DNA from: Asterella californica
Taxonomy: Eukaryota > Streptophyta > Marchantiopsida > Marchantiales > Aytoniaceae
Reading direction: 5' to 3'
Assembly: GCA_036924285.1 (NCBI GenBank)
Contig: JAYKYS010000064.1
Coordinates: 35,284-99,283, forward strand
DNA length: 64,000 nt
Shown: piece after piece, positions 32,664 to 44,500 of the stretch
Layout of the letters: each line of letters begins with the position of its first letter
How positions within the stretch are numbered: position 1 is the first letter of the stretch
Notes under the pieces: model-generated
Told to the model about the DNA's origin: nothing
Seen by the model: only the letters and a program-made list of their open reading frames with translations
Database searches by the model: none
Made by a program: the position numbers and the translations under genes

Positions 32664-32762
32664 TCAAGATTCTGACAAGTAGAATTACTTTCACAAATTG
32701 CTCCTGCATTAGCATGACTAACAAGCAACTTAATCTAGTAAATGAATGTCAAAGAAAAAGAG
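32664..32762. other. 99-bp AT-rich island between two LINE copies
   Basis: Sequence from CAAGATTCTGACAAGTAG to GTCAAAGAAAAAGAG does not match any of the three families in this window. It may be a remnant of pre-insertion host DNA or filler DNA. No gene is visible. Confidence 0.4.
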
Positions 32763-33584
32763 TACATCATATTTGCTTTGCTTCTGCGCTTTTTGGCGTA
32801 ACTTTGGCGTCAGTCGCTCGTTTGCGTTGAGCTTTACATCGGTGTGATGCCAGCGCAATTATCTATCCATGAGACCGCTTGCGCATGCTAACGTTGCGTA
32901 ATTGCGAAGTCGTTCCGACAGGATCTGTTGCAGCAGCGCGTTCGCAAAGTTCGTTCAATTTCCAGCTTTTCCCGTAATACTGTTGCGACATCTCTGCGTT
33001 GCCAGTGACCCGCCCTTTGCGCCTTTCAAGACGTCGTTTCGCCAAAAAACCTTGCAACCAAGCTAGTGTGCACAGTGCCTCTACAGTGTCAGGCGCGCAC
33101 TCAGCCACAGCGTCAGCTTCAGCACCATCTCAGCATCAACAGCATTGGTGCAATGCAGCACCCCGGCAGGCATAGAAGTGGGCGTGGAGCTCCATTGTCT
33201 TGCTAGTGGTAGTCAAGTTGCTACATTGCATACCGCCAGCAGATGTTACCTGCAGACACCCAGCTACAAATGGAACTCCATTGTATAGCTCAGGGTAGTT
33301 AAGCTGTCTGCAAATGTGTTCTGGCTCAGCCCGACAACGAAGTTACAACAACAGCAGCGACAGCTGCAGCAACAGCCAGCGGCAACCTCAGCATCAGTTT
33401 CCAGCTCCCTGCACAGCACTGCCAATGAGGAGGTGTCCTGACCTGTCAGCAGTTCTTGCTGGCTTGTATGACAAGCCGTTGCTGTGGTCCCAAACCAAAT
33501 CAGCTGCTGGTTTTCAAGCGACCTCAGTTGGCAGTCAAGCTAGAGTCCTTGATGCAGGCGGCAACCTCAGCAGCAGCAAAGCAC

Positions 33585-35092
33585 ATGAATAACAGCTTGG
33601 TCAATCAGGCCATTGCTGCAATGTATCAGCACCCTCAGTTGCATGGCCATGTGGTTGGTTGGGCCCCAGTGCGCAGCGGCCAGCACAACGCAGAAGTTCA
33701 CCTGTCCTTCAAGGACGCCTCAGCACAGCACAGGCAGCAGCTGGCCTCGACCGTACCATTCAAGTGACCATGCTTGGAGCAGCAGCGCCAGTCAGCTTGC
33801 CCGTTGCTAGCACAGTAGCAGCCAAGCAATTGCCAGAGGTGACAGTGGTACGCCTGCACAATGTCCCCGGCGGTGTGAACGTCCATGGATTAATGGCATG
33901 CTGCTGAAACACTTTCAATTTGGGCCTGAATACTCAGTTGTCTCTGAGTATGGGGTGATGTCTCTGGTGACATTGCTGCTGTCACTCCGGCTTGGTGCCG
34001 CTCAGACGTTTGCATCGCAGAACTCAGAGCACCGGTGCAAGATGCAAAGTTGAGCCAGCTCCCTGCTGCCTTCACTTGTTTTGGGCAACAGGTCTCTGTG
34101 TCAGTCAGCCCAGCCTCCTTGCCAAAGCACACCTGTATCGGCAAAGGCTCAGACACAGCCGCAGCAGCAGCAGCAAGCCATATTGCAGTCACCGCGCGCA
34201 CAGGCGCAGACAGCAACAAAAAGCCAGGGCTAAGAAGGCAGCTTCCCAACCATCTGGTCAGCGTCAAGAACAGCTCCAATCGCTGCAAACAACCTTTTGC
34301 CCGCAATGGCAGCAGATGGGGCCCTTGGTCTCAAGGCAGGGTAGCATTGACCCGCCCCTTGGACCCTGTCTCTGACCTGGGGGGTCAACAGGGAAGGGCT
34401 GGGTTGGGACATTCTATGCCTGAGCCCATGCAGTTGGAGCCAAGCAGCCCGCTAGTCAGGTCAGCTCCCAGTCAGTGCAACCCCCATGGAAGTATCAGCT
34501 GCAGTCATAGCCCCCTCTCATGCCCCCCTTCTTGCACCTGTTTCAACACCTGCACCAACACCAGCATCAACGTCAGCAACAGCATCAGCATCAGTGTCAG
34601 CATCAGCATCAGCATCAGCATCGCCATCAGCATCAGCATCAGCATCAATGCCAGCAGCAGAGCTGGAGGATGCCCAACATGCCTCAAGCCTCGCCTGCAC
34701 CTTGCCGGAGCACTTTCCTGACGGAGCCGTTACCTCTGCCATGTTATTGTAGGGCAGAGGATGTTGATGTCTCCTTGGACACAGCCAGGCGAGCAGTTCA
34801 GCATGTGCATGCTCAACACATGGCACAGATCACTCAGCATGGCACAGCATCCATGTTGCCCTGGCAGAGCCTCTTCAATCCTTGATGATTGAGGCAATTA
34901 GGGTGGTGACTGGCGATGCATCCTTTCACCCGTTCCCAGATGCACAGCTGCTGCAGCATCTCGGAACCTCAGCGCCCCGATCCAGAGCTACCCTTGGCAC
35001 CTGAGTCAGCTCCCAGGCGGTCCAGCAGAGCACACGCTCCAGTCATTCCCTACTGGAAGGTGCCCCCTGCTGCCCCTGGGGGGGCGCAATGA
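33585..35092 (+). pseudogene. Family 1 ORF1, copy 2
   Basis: Starts MNNSLVNQAIAAMYQHPQ and follows copy 1 through the RNA-binding-like N-part, basic Gln/Arg stretch, Ser/Ala-rich repeat (TCAGCA hexamers near 34560-34650) and the end ...VIPYWKVPP. Frameshifts near 33757, 33900, 34170, 34330, 34650, 34745 and 34945. The upstream frame MRRCPDLSAVLAGLYDKPLL runs into the ORF1 start (stop TAA at 33590-33592, overlapping the ATG at 33585). TGA at 35090-35092 overlaps the ORF2 ATG at 35089. Confidence 0.65.
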
Positions 35093-38000
35093 GCCCACCC
35101 AACACCCCCTCCCTACAGCTTCTCTCCCTCAATGTCAATGGCCTCAGAGGGAAGCAGAAGCGGGCGGCATTGTTTGCAACCTTACAGTCTGGACCTTGGC
35201 AAGTGATCGCTCTGCAGGAGACACACCACGCCAACCAGACAGAGGCTGCACAATGGTGTAGGGAGGGGGCAGGCCCAACCGCCCCCTGGGATGGCCCTCC
35301 TTTTGGGCTGCCGGCACATCAGCAAGTCGAGGTGTGGCCTTGCTTTTCAAGCCCAATCCATTGCTTTTGGGGGCCAGCTCAGCTGCTATAGACCCCAATG
35401 GCAGATTTGTTGCGTCAAATGCGATCTCAGCGGCAGCCAAATTGCAGTTGCATCAGTCTATGCTCCCGTTGAAAGGCAGGAGCGCATACCTTTCTTCCAG
35501 GGCAGTTTGCTGCCTGCTCTGCCGGCTGGTGCCCCCTTGCCTTGGGGGGGACTGGAACTGTGTGGTCAATGACCAAGACCTCATTGGGGGTCAGCAAGCA
35601 CCCGTCAGGCTGCTTTCAGCATGGCTTGCTGCCCCTGCAGCAGGCATTGGGGTTGCAGGATGCATTCCGCCACTTGCACCTCAAGCAAGGGAGTTCACCC
35701 ACACAGCCACCTCAGGCTCTTCCTCAGCCAGGATCGACAGATGCTTGTCACCGACAGCTTGCTTCCAGATGTCAGCGCAGCTACAGTCTCAGACGTTAGG
35801 CCTCCGATCATTATGGGGTCTCTCTGTCAATCTCCCTAGCTGCTGCGCCCCCACGCGGCCCAGGCGTGTGGGCAATGCCGCCTAGCATCATCACACACCC
35901 TGCCTTCAAGACCCTCATGACAGCTCAGATCCAAGCCTCATGTTAGCGTGCCCACTCAGCGCAGCTGTCAGCAGGGCCGTCAGGTGGGACCAACTCAAGG
36001 CACACATCCAAGACGTCGCTAGGAACTATTGTTCCACCTTCTATGCTGAGCGTACCAGGCAGCTCAGAGCCTTGAGGGTGCAGACTGGTCTTGCTAGGGC
36101 AGCATATTTGGCAGACCCAACCAGCCAGCCGGCCCTTGATCAGCTACGCCACACAGCAGCTGATCTGCAGCAGCATCGCCAGCAGCAGGCAGCCACAGAT
36201 GCTCTCAGAGCAGGGGTCTTGTTGCATGAGTACGGGGACCAGTCCACCTACTACTTTCACCACCTACACAGGCAGCGGCAGCAAGCCACCATCATCAGCA
36301 ACCTACAACAACAACCGAACTCACCCTTGGCGGACTTGTGCACTGAGGCTGGCAGGCAGCAAGCCAGCTCCATCATTGTCAGCCTCTTTTCAGCTGATAG
36401 CCCCAATGGCATGTTCAAGCAGTTTCCCACAGACACGGCAGCTCAGCAGGCCCTGCTCTCTTCCGTGGACAGGCGGTTGTCGCCTGAGGCACAGCAGGGG
36501 TGTGAGGGCCCAGATGAGGGCATTACTCTTGCTGAGCTGCACTCAGCCCTGAAGGCATCAGCTCGTGGCAAGAAGCCAGGCTCAGACGGCTTGCCATACG
36601 AGTTTTACACTCACTTCTGGGACTTGCTTGGCCCAGAGCTGCTGGCAGTGCTGCAGGGCTCCTTCCAAACTCAGCTTACCCCCAGCCTGCCGGCCTCTAT
36701 GACCAGGGGGTCATCACCCTGCTGTACAAGGGCAAGGGCGCCCAATCCTCTCTGGACAGCTACCGCCCCATCACCCTCCTCAACAGCGACTACAAGCTGT
36801 TGGCCAGGCGCTGGCCACCAGACTCCCGGCCGCCCTCCAGCACGTGATAGACCCCACTCAAACTGCATTTGTACCTGGCCGCTGGATTGGGGACAATGTC
36901 CTTTGCCACCTTGAGGAGGTCGAGCACCTACAGCAAACAGGTCAGCCCGGCTGCATGGTCTTTCTAGACTTCAGCAAAGCATATGATCGCCTCAGCCGCT
37001 CATGGGTCCAGAAATGCATGTCCAGCATGGGGTTCGGCCAGAATGCATGCAAGTGGGTCAGCCTCATGTTGCACAACACCACAGCCACAGCAACCTTCAA
37101 TGGTTGGCGCTCTGCCAGCTTCCCAGAACGCTCAGGGGTTCAACAAGGCAGCCCATTGTCTCCCTTGCTGTATGTGATGGCAGCCCAACCTCTTGCCAGC
37201 CACCTCAGACGCCAGTCCCAGCTAGGTGTCATAAGGCCAATCACCATGCCAGATGGTCAGCTAGCACCTATCAGCCACCAGCATGCTGATGATACCAGCT
37301 TGCATGTCCTTCAGCCTAGCGATGCACAAGTGGCCATCGACACCCAGCATAGGGCTTTTCTGTGCTGCCTCATGCAGTCAGCTGAACGCCAGCAAGTCGC
37401 AAGCCTTCCTGGTCCAGTCACAGCCACTAGCCTCAGCCACAGTCAGCGCCTTGCCCAGCATCAACTTCATCACCGGCCAGCAAACAATCAAACACTTGGG
37501 CGTTCGCCTTGGATATGACATGTCAGCAGCTTGCCATCAGACCTTCACAGGCATCCATCAGGCAATCAAAGCCAAGGTCAGACACTGGTCAGCTCGCGGC
37601 TTGTCTTTTCTCGGCAGGGTGCACGTGGCAAAGCAGGTGCTGGCAGCCTCCTTGTGGTACCACGCCACATTCCAACGACCGCCTAAGCAGCTCCTTCAGC
37701 AAATCAGCCGGCAGCTCAGCCAGTATGTGGCTTCAGCACAGCACCACAGCCACAGTGATGCTGCCTTGGCCCTAGCTCAAAGCAACTCTCAAGGCTCTGC
37801 TGCCTTACCCGCCCCAGCCCCCTCGGCTGCCCTGTTCCCTAGGGTCCTCACCAGCTCCTTGCCCCCTGTCCAAGGGGGGGTGGGGCTTGTGGAGGTGCCT
37901 ACACAAATCCAGGCCCTCCAGGCCAAGGTGGTGTCTCGCTTGCTGGAGCCTGAGCGCCTAGCATGGAAGGTGTTCCAGCTGCACCACCTATCCAAAGCTC

Positions 38001-39849
38001 CACAAGCCCGTGCATTGGCGTATGGGGCCGCCATCCTCTTCAGCACAGTCAGCATCACCTCCCTGCAATTGCCAGCCAGGCTCACAGGGTATGTCACAGC
38101 CTTCAAAGCCTTGCAACCCCATCGCCTGTTGCCCGTCAATGCCATGCCAGCTGAGGACATCCTCAATGAGCCATTATTTTCAATCGCCAGATTTTAGTGC
38201 CCCTAGACAGCTCAGCTACAGGCAGCGCCAATGACGGCACAGCTTCCAGGCCCCTCACACCCCATGATCAGCCCCTCATGTTGGCAGCAGCATCACCAAG
38301 GTGGCACATTTACAGGTGGCTTTACGGCAGCAGCACCCGCCGGCCTTCACAGCCTGCTTGCAGTCAATGCTAACGACCATGCCCCCACCCTGGCAGGTGA
38401 TTGTCACGGCAGCCCCGACAGCTCCTACTTGGCAGCAAGGCCTTTCAGCGTCCGGCAGCCAGCTCATTCAGGACACCCATACCGGTCAGAATCACTCATT
38501 CAACTCCCATCATCAGTTGCAACAGTCCCATGCTCAGATGGCCATGGCTACCAACCCTGTGCGTGTCATTTCCTGGGACCCTTCTAGACCTTGAAGGGGT
38601 CCGACACAACAACCAACTCAATCAGCTGTTGCGCTGCTTTACTCGCAAGGGCAGTTGTGGGGTCCCAACCACTTGTCAGTGGGGGTGTGGGTTGGGGACA
38701 GCAGCCCGCCCACCAACTAGTAGTGCGGCAGGCAAGTCAGCGCTTGCGGCTAATTCAAGCCCAGAAGCATGGCATCTTGGCTCCCGGGGCATTGGTCTGT
38801 CGCCCTTGCCTGCTGCCCTTGCCAGGCTCAGACCAAACCTCAGCTCAGGTTTTGCAAGAGATGGAGTCCAAATGGACGGCTTCCCTGCAAGCCAGCCCCG
38901 TCCAGCAGGGCTCGTCTCAGCTCAGACTGGCCAGTTTCACAGCCAGCCTGGATGACCCCCTCAAGGGGTCACCGACAGCACTGGTCAGAGCGGCAGCAAC
39001 AGCAACAGGCCCAACAACAACAGCCAGCGCAGCAGCCCCGGCAGCTTCTTGCAGACAGAGCTACCAACAATGATACCATGGATGTGCTGGGGGACCCTGG
39101 CAGCCCCCCTCAGCTGTCTAAGTGGCGCAAGCTCTGGAGCTAGCCAGTGCTGCCTACTTTGACAGGCAACACAGAACCTTGTGGTGGCGCATTCTGCACG
39201 GCTGCGTGATGTGTGGGGCCTTCAATGCCTACATTGGCAGAGCCACGCCGCAGCAGGCTTGTTGCCCTTTTGCCTGCTGCTGCACCCCCCTCCAGCCCCA
39301 GACCATTAGCCACATGTTCCTAGAGTGCCCAGTAGCCGCCAATGTTGTCAGCTGGCTTTGTCGCCTGTGGCAAGCTATGACTGGCCATACCCCTGATGCC
39401 TCAGTTGCCACCATCCTAGCAGCTTCCACTCCAGCCGGGCAGTGTGCTTCAGATGCGTTGCTTCAGACTTGGCACCGGCTCAGATTGGCAGTATTGCATA
39501 GCATTTGGACGGCAGCCCAAATCACTGCCTCTTCCCCACATGGTCTTGCTCCTACTCAGGCCTCTCCTTTACCATCTCACTCTCAGTTAGCGAGCAGGCT
39601 AGCATTGAAGACGATCACTTCCATGATTCGCCATGATTGGGTGAAGTGCAATGATGATGTACGGCAAATTTCTGGGGTGTGCTCAAGCTGGCTGAGGGGC
39701 AGGGACCCCAGTATGACTTTGGAGGCATTTCAACGTTTGTGGTGCCACAACCACACCCTGCATCAATCCACACGATTCAATCCGGCACTGAGGAAAAACT
39801 CGACCTGAAAGTGCACTTGTCTGACTCATTACCTGTGCCATTGGTTTAG
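35089..39849 (+). pseudogene. Family 1 ORF2, copy 2 (EN-RT-zf-RVT, frameshifted)
   Basis: Same domain order as copy 1: endonuclease (LNVNG, ALQETH, SDHYG region near 35800 damaged), fingers and palm in 35940-38200 with FLDFSKAYDRL, SGVQQGSPLSPLLY and HADD at 37282-37293, then zf-RVT (LWWRILHGC, SHMFLECP) at 39140-39400 and the end HLSDSLPVPLV. More than ten single-base indels break the frame, notably near 35560, 35600, 36710, 36810, 37345, 38180, 38290, 38690 and 39140. About 1590 residues if joined. Confidence 0.85.
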
Positions 39850-40539
39850 TCGGCTATTTGCTGTTTGCTATGTGGCAATGTGTGACAGTGTATTTGCATG
39901 CTGGGCTTGAACCTGGCGGATTTATTTTGTGCTTGTGTCATCATTTGACTTCTGCTTTTGGGTGGGGGGTGGTGGCTTAGGTGTTGTATCATTTTTCATC
40001 ACCGCAGTTTGCTATGCGGGGATGCTTAGCTGTTTGTGGTGCAATTGATGCCTGGCTTCAGCTTGATTGATGGCGAGTTAACTTGCTGGGGCTTGCTTGA
40101 CGTGCATTCACCCGAGGGGGGCCCATCAACCCCCCCTCCGTAGCTGGGGGGTCTTGTCAGCCCTAAGGGTGCCAGCTACACAGGCCGTGGAGACGGTTGG
40201 CCCTCACCGGCGTGTGGGAGCCTTGCAGGCTTGTCATGCGATGTGACCAGTCTTGCGGGTGGTGTGCTGATGTCTTGTTCCTTCCGGTTGCTTTCTGAAC
40301 GTCAGTTGGATCCGGCAATGTGCTGCTCGCAGCGAAGCTCACTTAGCGTTACCATGTCTGCCCAGTACTCCTAGACATTGGCCATCATACTCTTGGATTG
40401 TGTTCAACATTTCCTTTGCTTGGCACGGCAATTTAGCCGGCCAAGTTGCCTTTCCAGTTGCGATGTTGCATTTGCTGGTGCAAGGGCACACTGTGCTCTT
40501 GTTGCTTCTTCCGTGACACATCATTACCGAGGTCATGAC

Positions 40540-40565
40540 ACGACCAGCTGTTGTTGGCTGGTCGT
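40540..40565 (+). promoter_or_regulatory. Hairpin in the family 1 3' UTR, copy 2
   Basis: ACGACCAGC, 8-nt loop TGTTGTTG, GCTGGTCGT. The stem can extend by CATG/CATG beyond a 2-nt bulge. Identical in most truncated copies in this window. Confidence 0.55.
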
Positions 40566-40745
40566 CATGGACTCAGAACGCTTTGCCAGCCCATTACGAG
40601 GAATTTTTGCAGTGGACTGAGCGCCTGTTGCACCCGGATTAGGCCGTTGTTCCTGCATATCTCAGGTTCGTCTGGTGTCCTGAAGGCTCTTTTGCTTGAA
40701 AGGAATAGGCAACTATCCTGTAACCCAAAAGAAAAAATAAAAAAA

Positions 40746-40990
40746 TATTTACTTTGCTTTGCACGGCAATTTAGCCGGCCAAGTTGCATACAAGCGGGAT
40801 TGCATTTGCTTTTATTTTTTGGGTTACATGACAATTGTTTTTGTTGTCAAGCAAGAAACCCTTCAGAACACCAGACGCACCTGAGGTACGCAGGAACAAC
40901 GACTTAGTACTAAGTAGTCTGCATGCAACAGGCGCCGAGTCCACTGTAAAAACTTCCCATGACGGGACTGGCAAAGTGTAAAGACGTTGT
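40746..40990. mobile_element. Degraded family 1 scraps at the right edge of the block
   Basis: 40757-40795 matches an internal piece of the plus-strand family 1 3' UTR (TTAGCCGGCCAAGTTGC). 40812-40975 is a clearly older minus-strand family 1 terminus (TTTTTTGGGTTACATGACAATTG... CCCATGACGGGACTGGC) with many substitutions. The retrotransposon block ends here. Confidence 0.65.
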
Positions 40991-41523
40991 TGAACAGCCT
41001 TCATCAAGGGCAGTATGGTACACAAATAGGTTCCCGATATGGTTTGACAATAATCACTTTGCTGTAGCAACATTTTGTGTTGACATTGGATTGAAGCATA
41101 ATTGCATCATTGGAAGGTTTTCAACTTTTGGGCACGAAGCCATGCATACGCTGCGGCATCTCTGCTGACCAGCAAGGCACTGCACAGCACCCTACGTTTT
41201 CCATGAACTTTGTGTTGCAAGACTCCCATGGTGGAAAGCTTTCAGCCCTGGACTTGAGGCGTACGAGTACCCTGTAGGCAATAGCAAGCGATTTAATACT
41301 CTGTAACACAGCTATAGCTGTTACAGAACTATTTCTGACAAACTCGAATTGAAGGCTTCATTGGCACAACAGGCCGTCATACAGCCATTGCAGAACCTTT
41401 GATACAGTAGCTCAGAACTCCATGGCAAATCAGCCACACAAGTCAAGAAAGGTGCAAAATGTAAAGTCGACGCGACAAGTTTGGACAGGTTGGACAACAG
41501 CATTCAGACATTACAGGCAATGG
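40991..41523. other. Intergenic DNA, kinesin 3' flank
   Basis: No gene recognised. The kinesin mRNA 3' end should lie here on the minus strand. TGTAA, the usual green-algal polyadenylation signal, occurs on the minus strand just past the stop (near 41512) and again near 41330. Confidence 0.5.
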
Positions 41524-44500
41524 TTATCTCACCGGTATTGGTGCTTGCTGTTGAGGGGGCTGGGCTGCCTGAGGAAGAGGCAAAAGCTTGAGGGGTGTTC
41601 AAGCTTGCTTGAGAGAGTGGAACACGTGGCAAGCCTGCCCCTCGTGCTGTCAAGCTTGCAGCATTGGCAGGGAGCATCTGGCCCCTGGGCCCAGCTTCCG
41701 GCTGCTGATGAGCCTATACATTCAGGAAAATTTAGCCTTGTGCCAATATGCTTGTGCAAAGTTAAGCAAGCAGCAGAAACTGTTGGACCAAGCAAAAAGC
41801 TTACCTTCAATAGCTCCATGAGTTGCTCATGTGTGAGTGAGTTCAAGATGACAATGTTTGGCGCTGCATCGTCTGGAAGTCGCTCAGATGGTGCATTCTG
41901 AGCAAAGCTTGAGAATGACTCATGCTCGCCACCACGTTTGCCACGCCCAAAAATGCGCTTAAAGAGGCCTTGTTTAGGCTGGGGTGCAACTCTTCTGTCC
42001 TGTATGCAATGGCTAGCTAGCTCATTTGGAGTTCTAACTTAGTTTCGGGTCTACACAACATGCGGTGTTTTTTGAGCAAGCTGCTAATGCCAATGCATAA
42101 TTTGACAAACACTTCACAATTCATTTCAGGCTTGAAGTCTTTTGGGCAAATCTCAGCAAGGGGAAGCGTCAGTAGGATAAGGTAGCTGGAGTGTACCCAG
42201 TCTCTGTCAAAGTGTTCATAGGGCTCTCTGCTGCTGGTGCTGCTGAAAGAGGCATCTGCATCCAAGGGTTGGTCCATGGTGCGCATGAGTGCATCAGCCT
42301 CTAGCTCCCGCACTCGTGCCTCACTTGCTTCAAGCTCTTGCACTCGCTCCAGCAACCTGAAGTTGCATCAAGAAGGCTACCCATCATCTGGTTCATGATT
42401 GCCTATTGGCTCTCTCCCTAGAGTGGCCAACACCAGATTGAATGCAAGTTTAAGATTGCCAAGTCTTGGTTGAAGCAGTGAAGTGAGACAAGAAGCCTTG
42501 CTAAACTTGATGCAGACTCACACACAGTTTTGTATGGCCCGAGGTAAAGCTCAACCTCAAGCTCAGGCTCATCATGCATAGTTCAATTTATACAATTAGC
42601 ACATGGCGTGAAGCTTGGCCACTGGAATGCGCGCGTTACTGACATCTGCCCAATCACTGTTCAACCTTGAGCTAAATGGTCTAAATATATGTGGCATGGG
42701 TGTGGATCCTAGATAACTAGGGCCAACAAGTTCATGCAGTCTATGTGTTGGTATTCTGGCATACTGTGGCTGTTGACAGGACACATGCGGAACAAGCGCA
42801 TGGATTACCTTCGACGCTCGTCTTCATCTTCACAGACTCCTCTCTGCCAGTCTGCTGAGCCCTGGTGCCCTGCTGCCTCAAGCTGCTGTATGCGTGCCAG
42901 CAGCTGCTCCTTCTCCATATCAGGTAAGGCTTGTGAGCTGCTACCAGATACATCTGAGGGACCCGTTAGCAGTGCTGCTGCTTGCTCTTCCTGTAGAGAG
43001 GTACCAAAGGCTTCTCAACTTTATGTCAAATTGCCACAATGAGTAGCTGCTTCCTTGTCCACAAGACTGCGCAGAATGCATCCAGTTCTGCGCTGGCAAG
43101 AATCATACAGCTATATGCAATCAGTCAGAAATGCGGGAACAGTTACTCTGTCTGCGTCACAGTTTGTGTGCAAAGAAAGAGTAAGTGCACCGTGTGGGTA
43201 GGTTACAAAATACATGAGACCTTTCATGCGCTATGGCAGTGCTGCTTCAGTAGGCTGCACGTAAACGGTACACCAGACATTTGCAAGTATATGTACAAGT
43301 GTGTAAGCAAGACAAAACCAAACCTCTAGCTGATATATGCGGGCCTGTAACCGCTCTTGCTGTAGTGCAGCTTCAAGGCGTTCCTGATCAGTGGCTTGAC
43401 TGTCTCCTGCTTGCTCTCCAATCCCCTCTCCCCTGGCAGCTGCATCCTCTAGCTGCTGGATGTGCTGCCTCAAAGCTGCCTTCTCCTCATCTTCTTGCTG
43501 CTTGCTTTGCCCTGTTGCTGTTGTGCGCTCCTGCGCACACAGCAGTACAAGCATTACAGCAAGCAACATGGTCCCTTGCAGCAAACTGAGCATACTGCAG
43601 AACATAGTACAGCGTGTATTGCTTGTGCAGGCAACTTGGCAGACTGCATGTGCAAAGCATAGGTAGTTGCCGCAGGATTGCAAGGATGCATTGCATTCTG
43701 AATTTGTCAACTTGATGGTAAGCGGACATGGTATTGATATGCGACATGCAATATCACGAAGGTTTTACTGAATAAAATTTCTGCTTTGCAGCTGTATACC
43801 AAACAGCTCTGACCCAAAGCAAACAAAACAAAAGGAAATGTACATACAACAGGCATGTGTGGGTGCTTTGTGTTGCTGCAAACTGCAATGACTGCACAAA
43901 ATGCAGTTACAGCTTGAAAAGGGTTAGTGAGCTGCAAGCAGGGGGAGACTGAAGGAACACCTGGAAGTCCAGGACTCTGCTGCGCAGCATGTCCAGCTCT
44001 GCCAACTCCTGGGGTGTGTGGCTATCCTTGGTCTGCAGCTCCATCACCCGCCCCCTCAGCTCTGCCAGTTCTTTCATGTGGACCAGTTCTGACTCATTCA
44101 TCTGCTGCTCATGTGCTTGCTGAGTGCCCTGAGCTTCAGCCTCTGCTGCCACCTACGACAAGCACATCGATCCTGGATCTGTGCACAGTACACAATCACA
44201 GTACATTGATCGTGCGTGCGTATGTCTGCGGGCTGCAGAGCCTGCTGTAAGACACCACAGGCTGAAGCATGTATGGCTGATGCATGTCACTATAACAAAC
44301 GGCAAAAAACTGCTCAGCTGTGCACAGCAAATTTGTGAATTGTGCAAGAAATGCAGCAGTACCTGGAGAGCTTGCACTTCCACTACACGCTCCCTCAAGA
44401 CTTGTAGCTCAGCCAGCTGTGCCTCATCCATGTCAGCTCCCGTCTAGCAGAGACACAAACAGCTCTTAGGCTATGCTTGTACAGTATGCAAATCATGTGT

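Larger units (their letters stand above)
32763..40745 (+). mobile_element. Full-length family 1 L1-type LINE, copy 2 (about 8.0 kb)
   Basis: Same 5' end (TACATCATATTTGC) and 3' end (CTGTAACCC plus A-rich tail, 40727-40745) as copy 1. Layout: 5' UTR 32763-33584, ORF1 33585-35092, ORF2 35089-39849, 3' UTR 39850-40726. The tail is interrupted by G and T and the body has many single-base indels, so it looks older than copy 1. No convincing TSD: the left flank is the AT-rich island, the right flank another LINE scrap. Confidence 0.9.

Noticed and set aside
9344..40990. LTR retrotransposon or endogenous virus
   Set aside because: No long terminal repeats, primer binding site, protease or integrase; A tails, 5' truncations and variable TSDs mark non-LTR elements.
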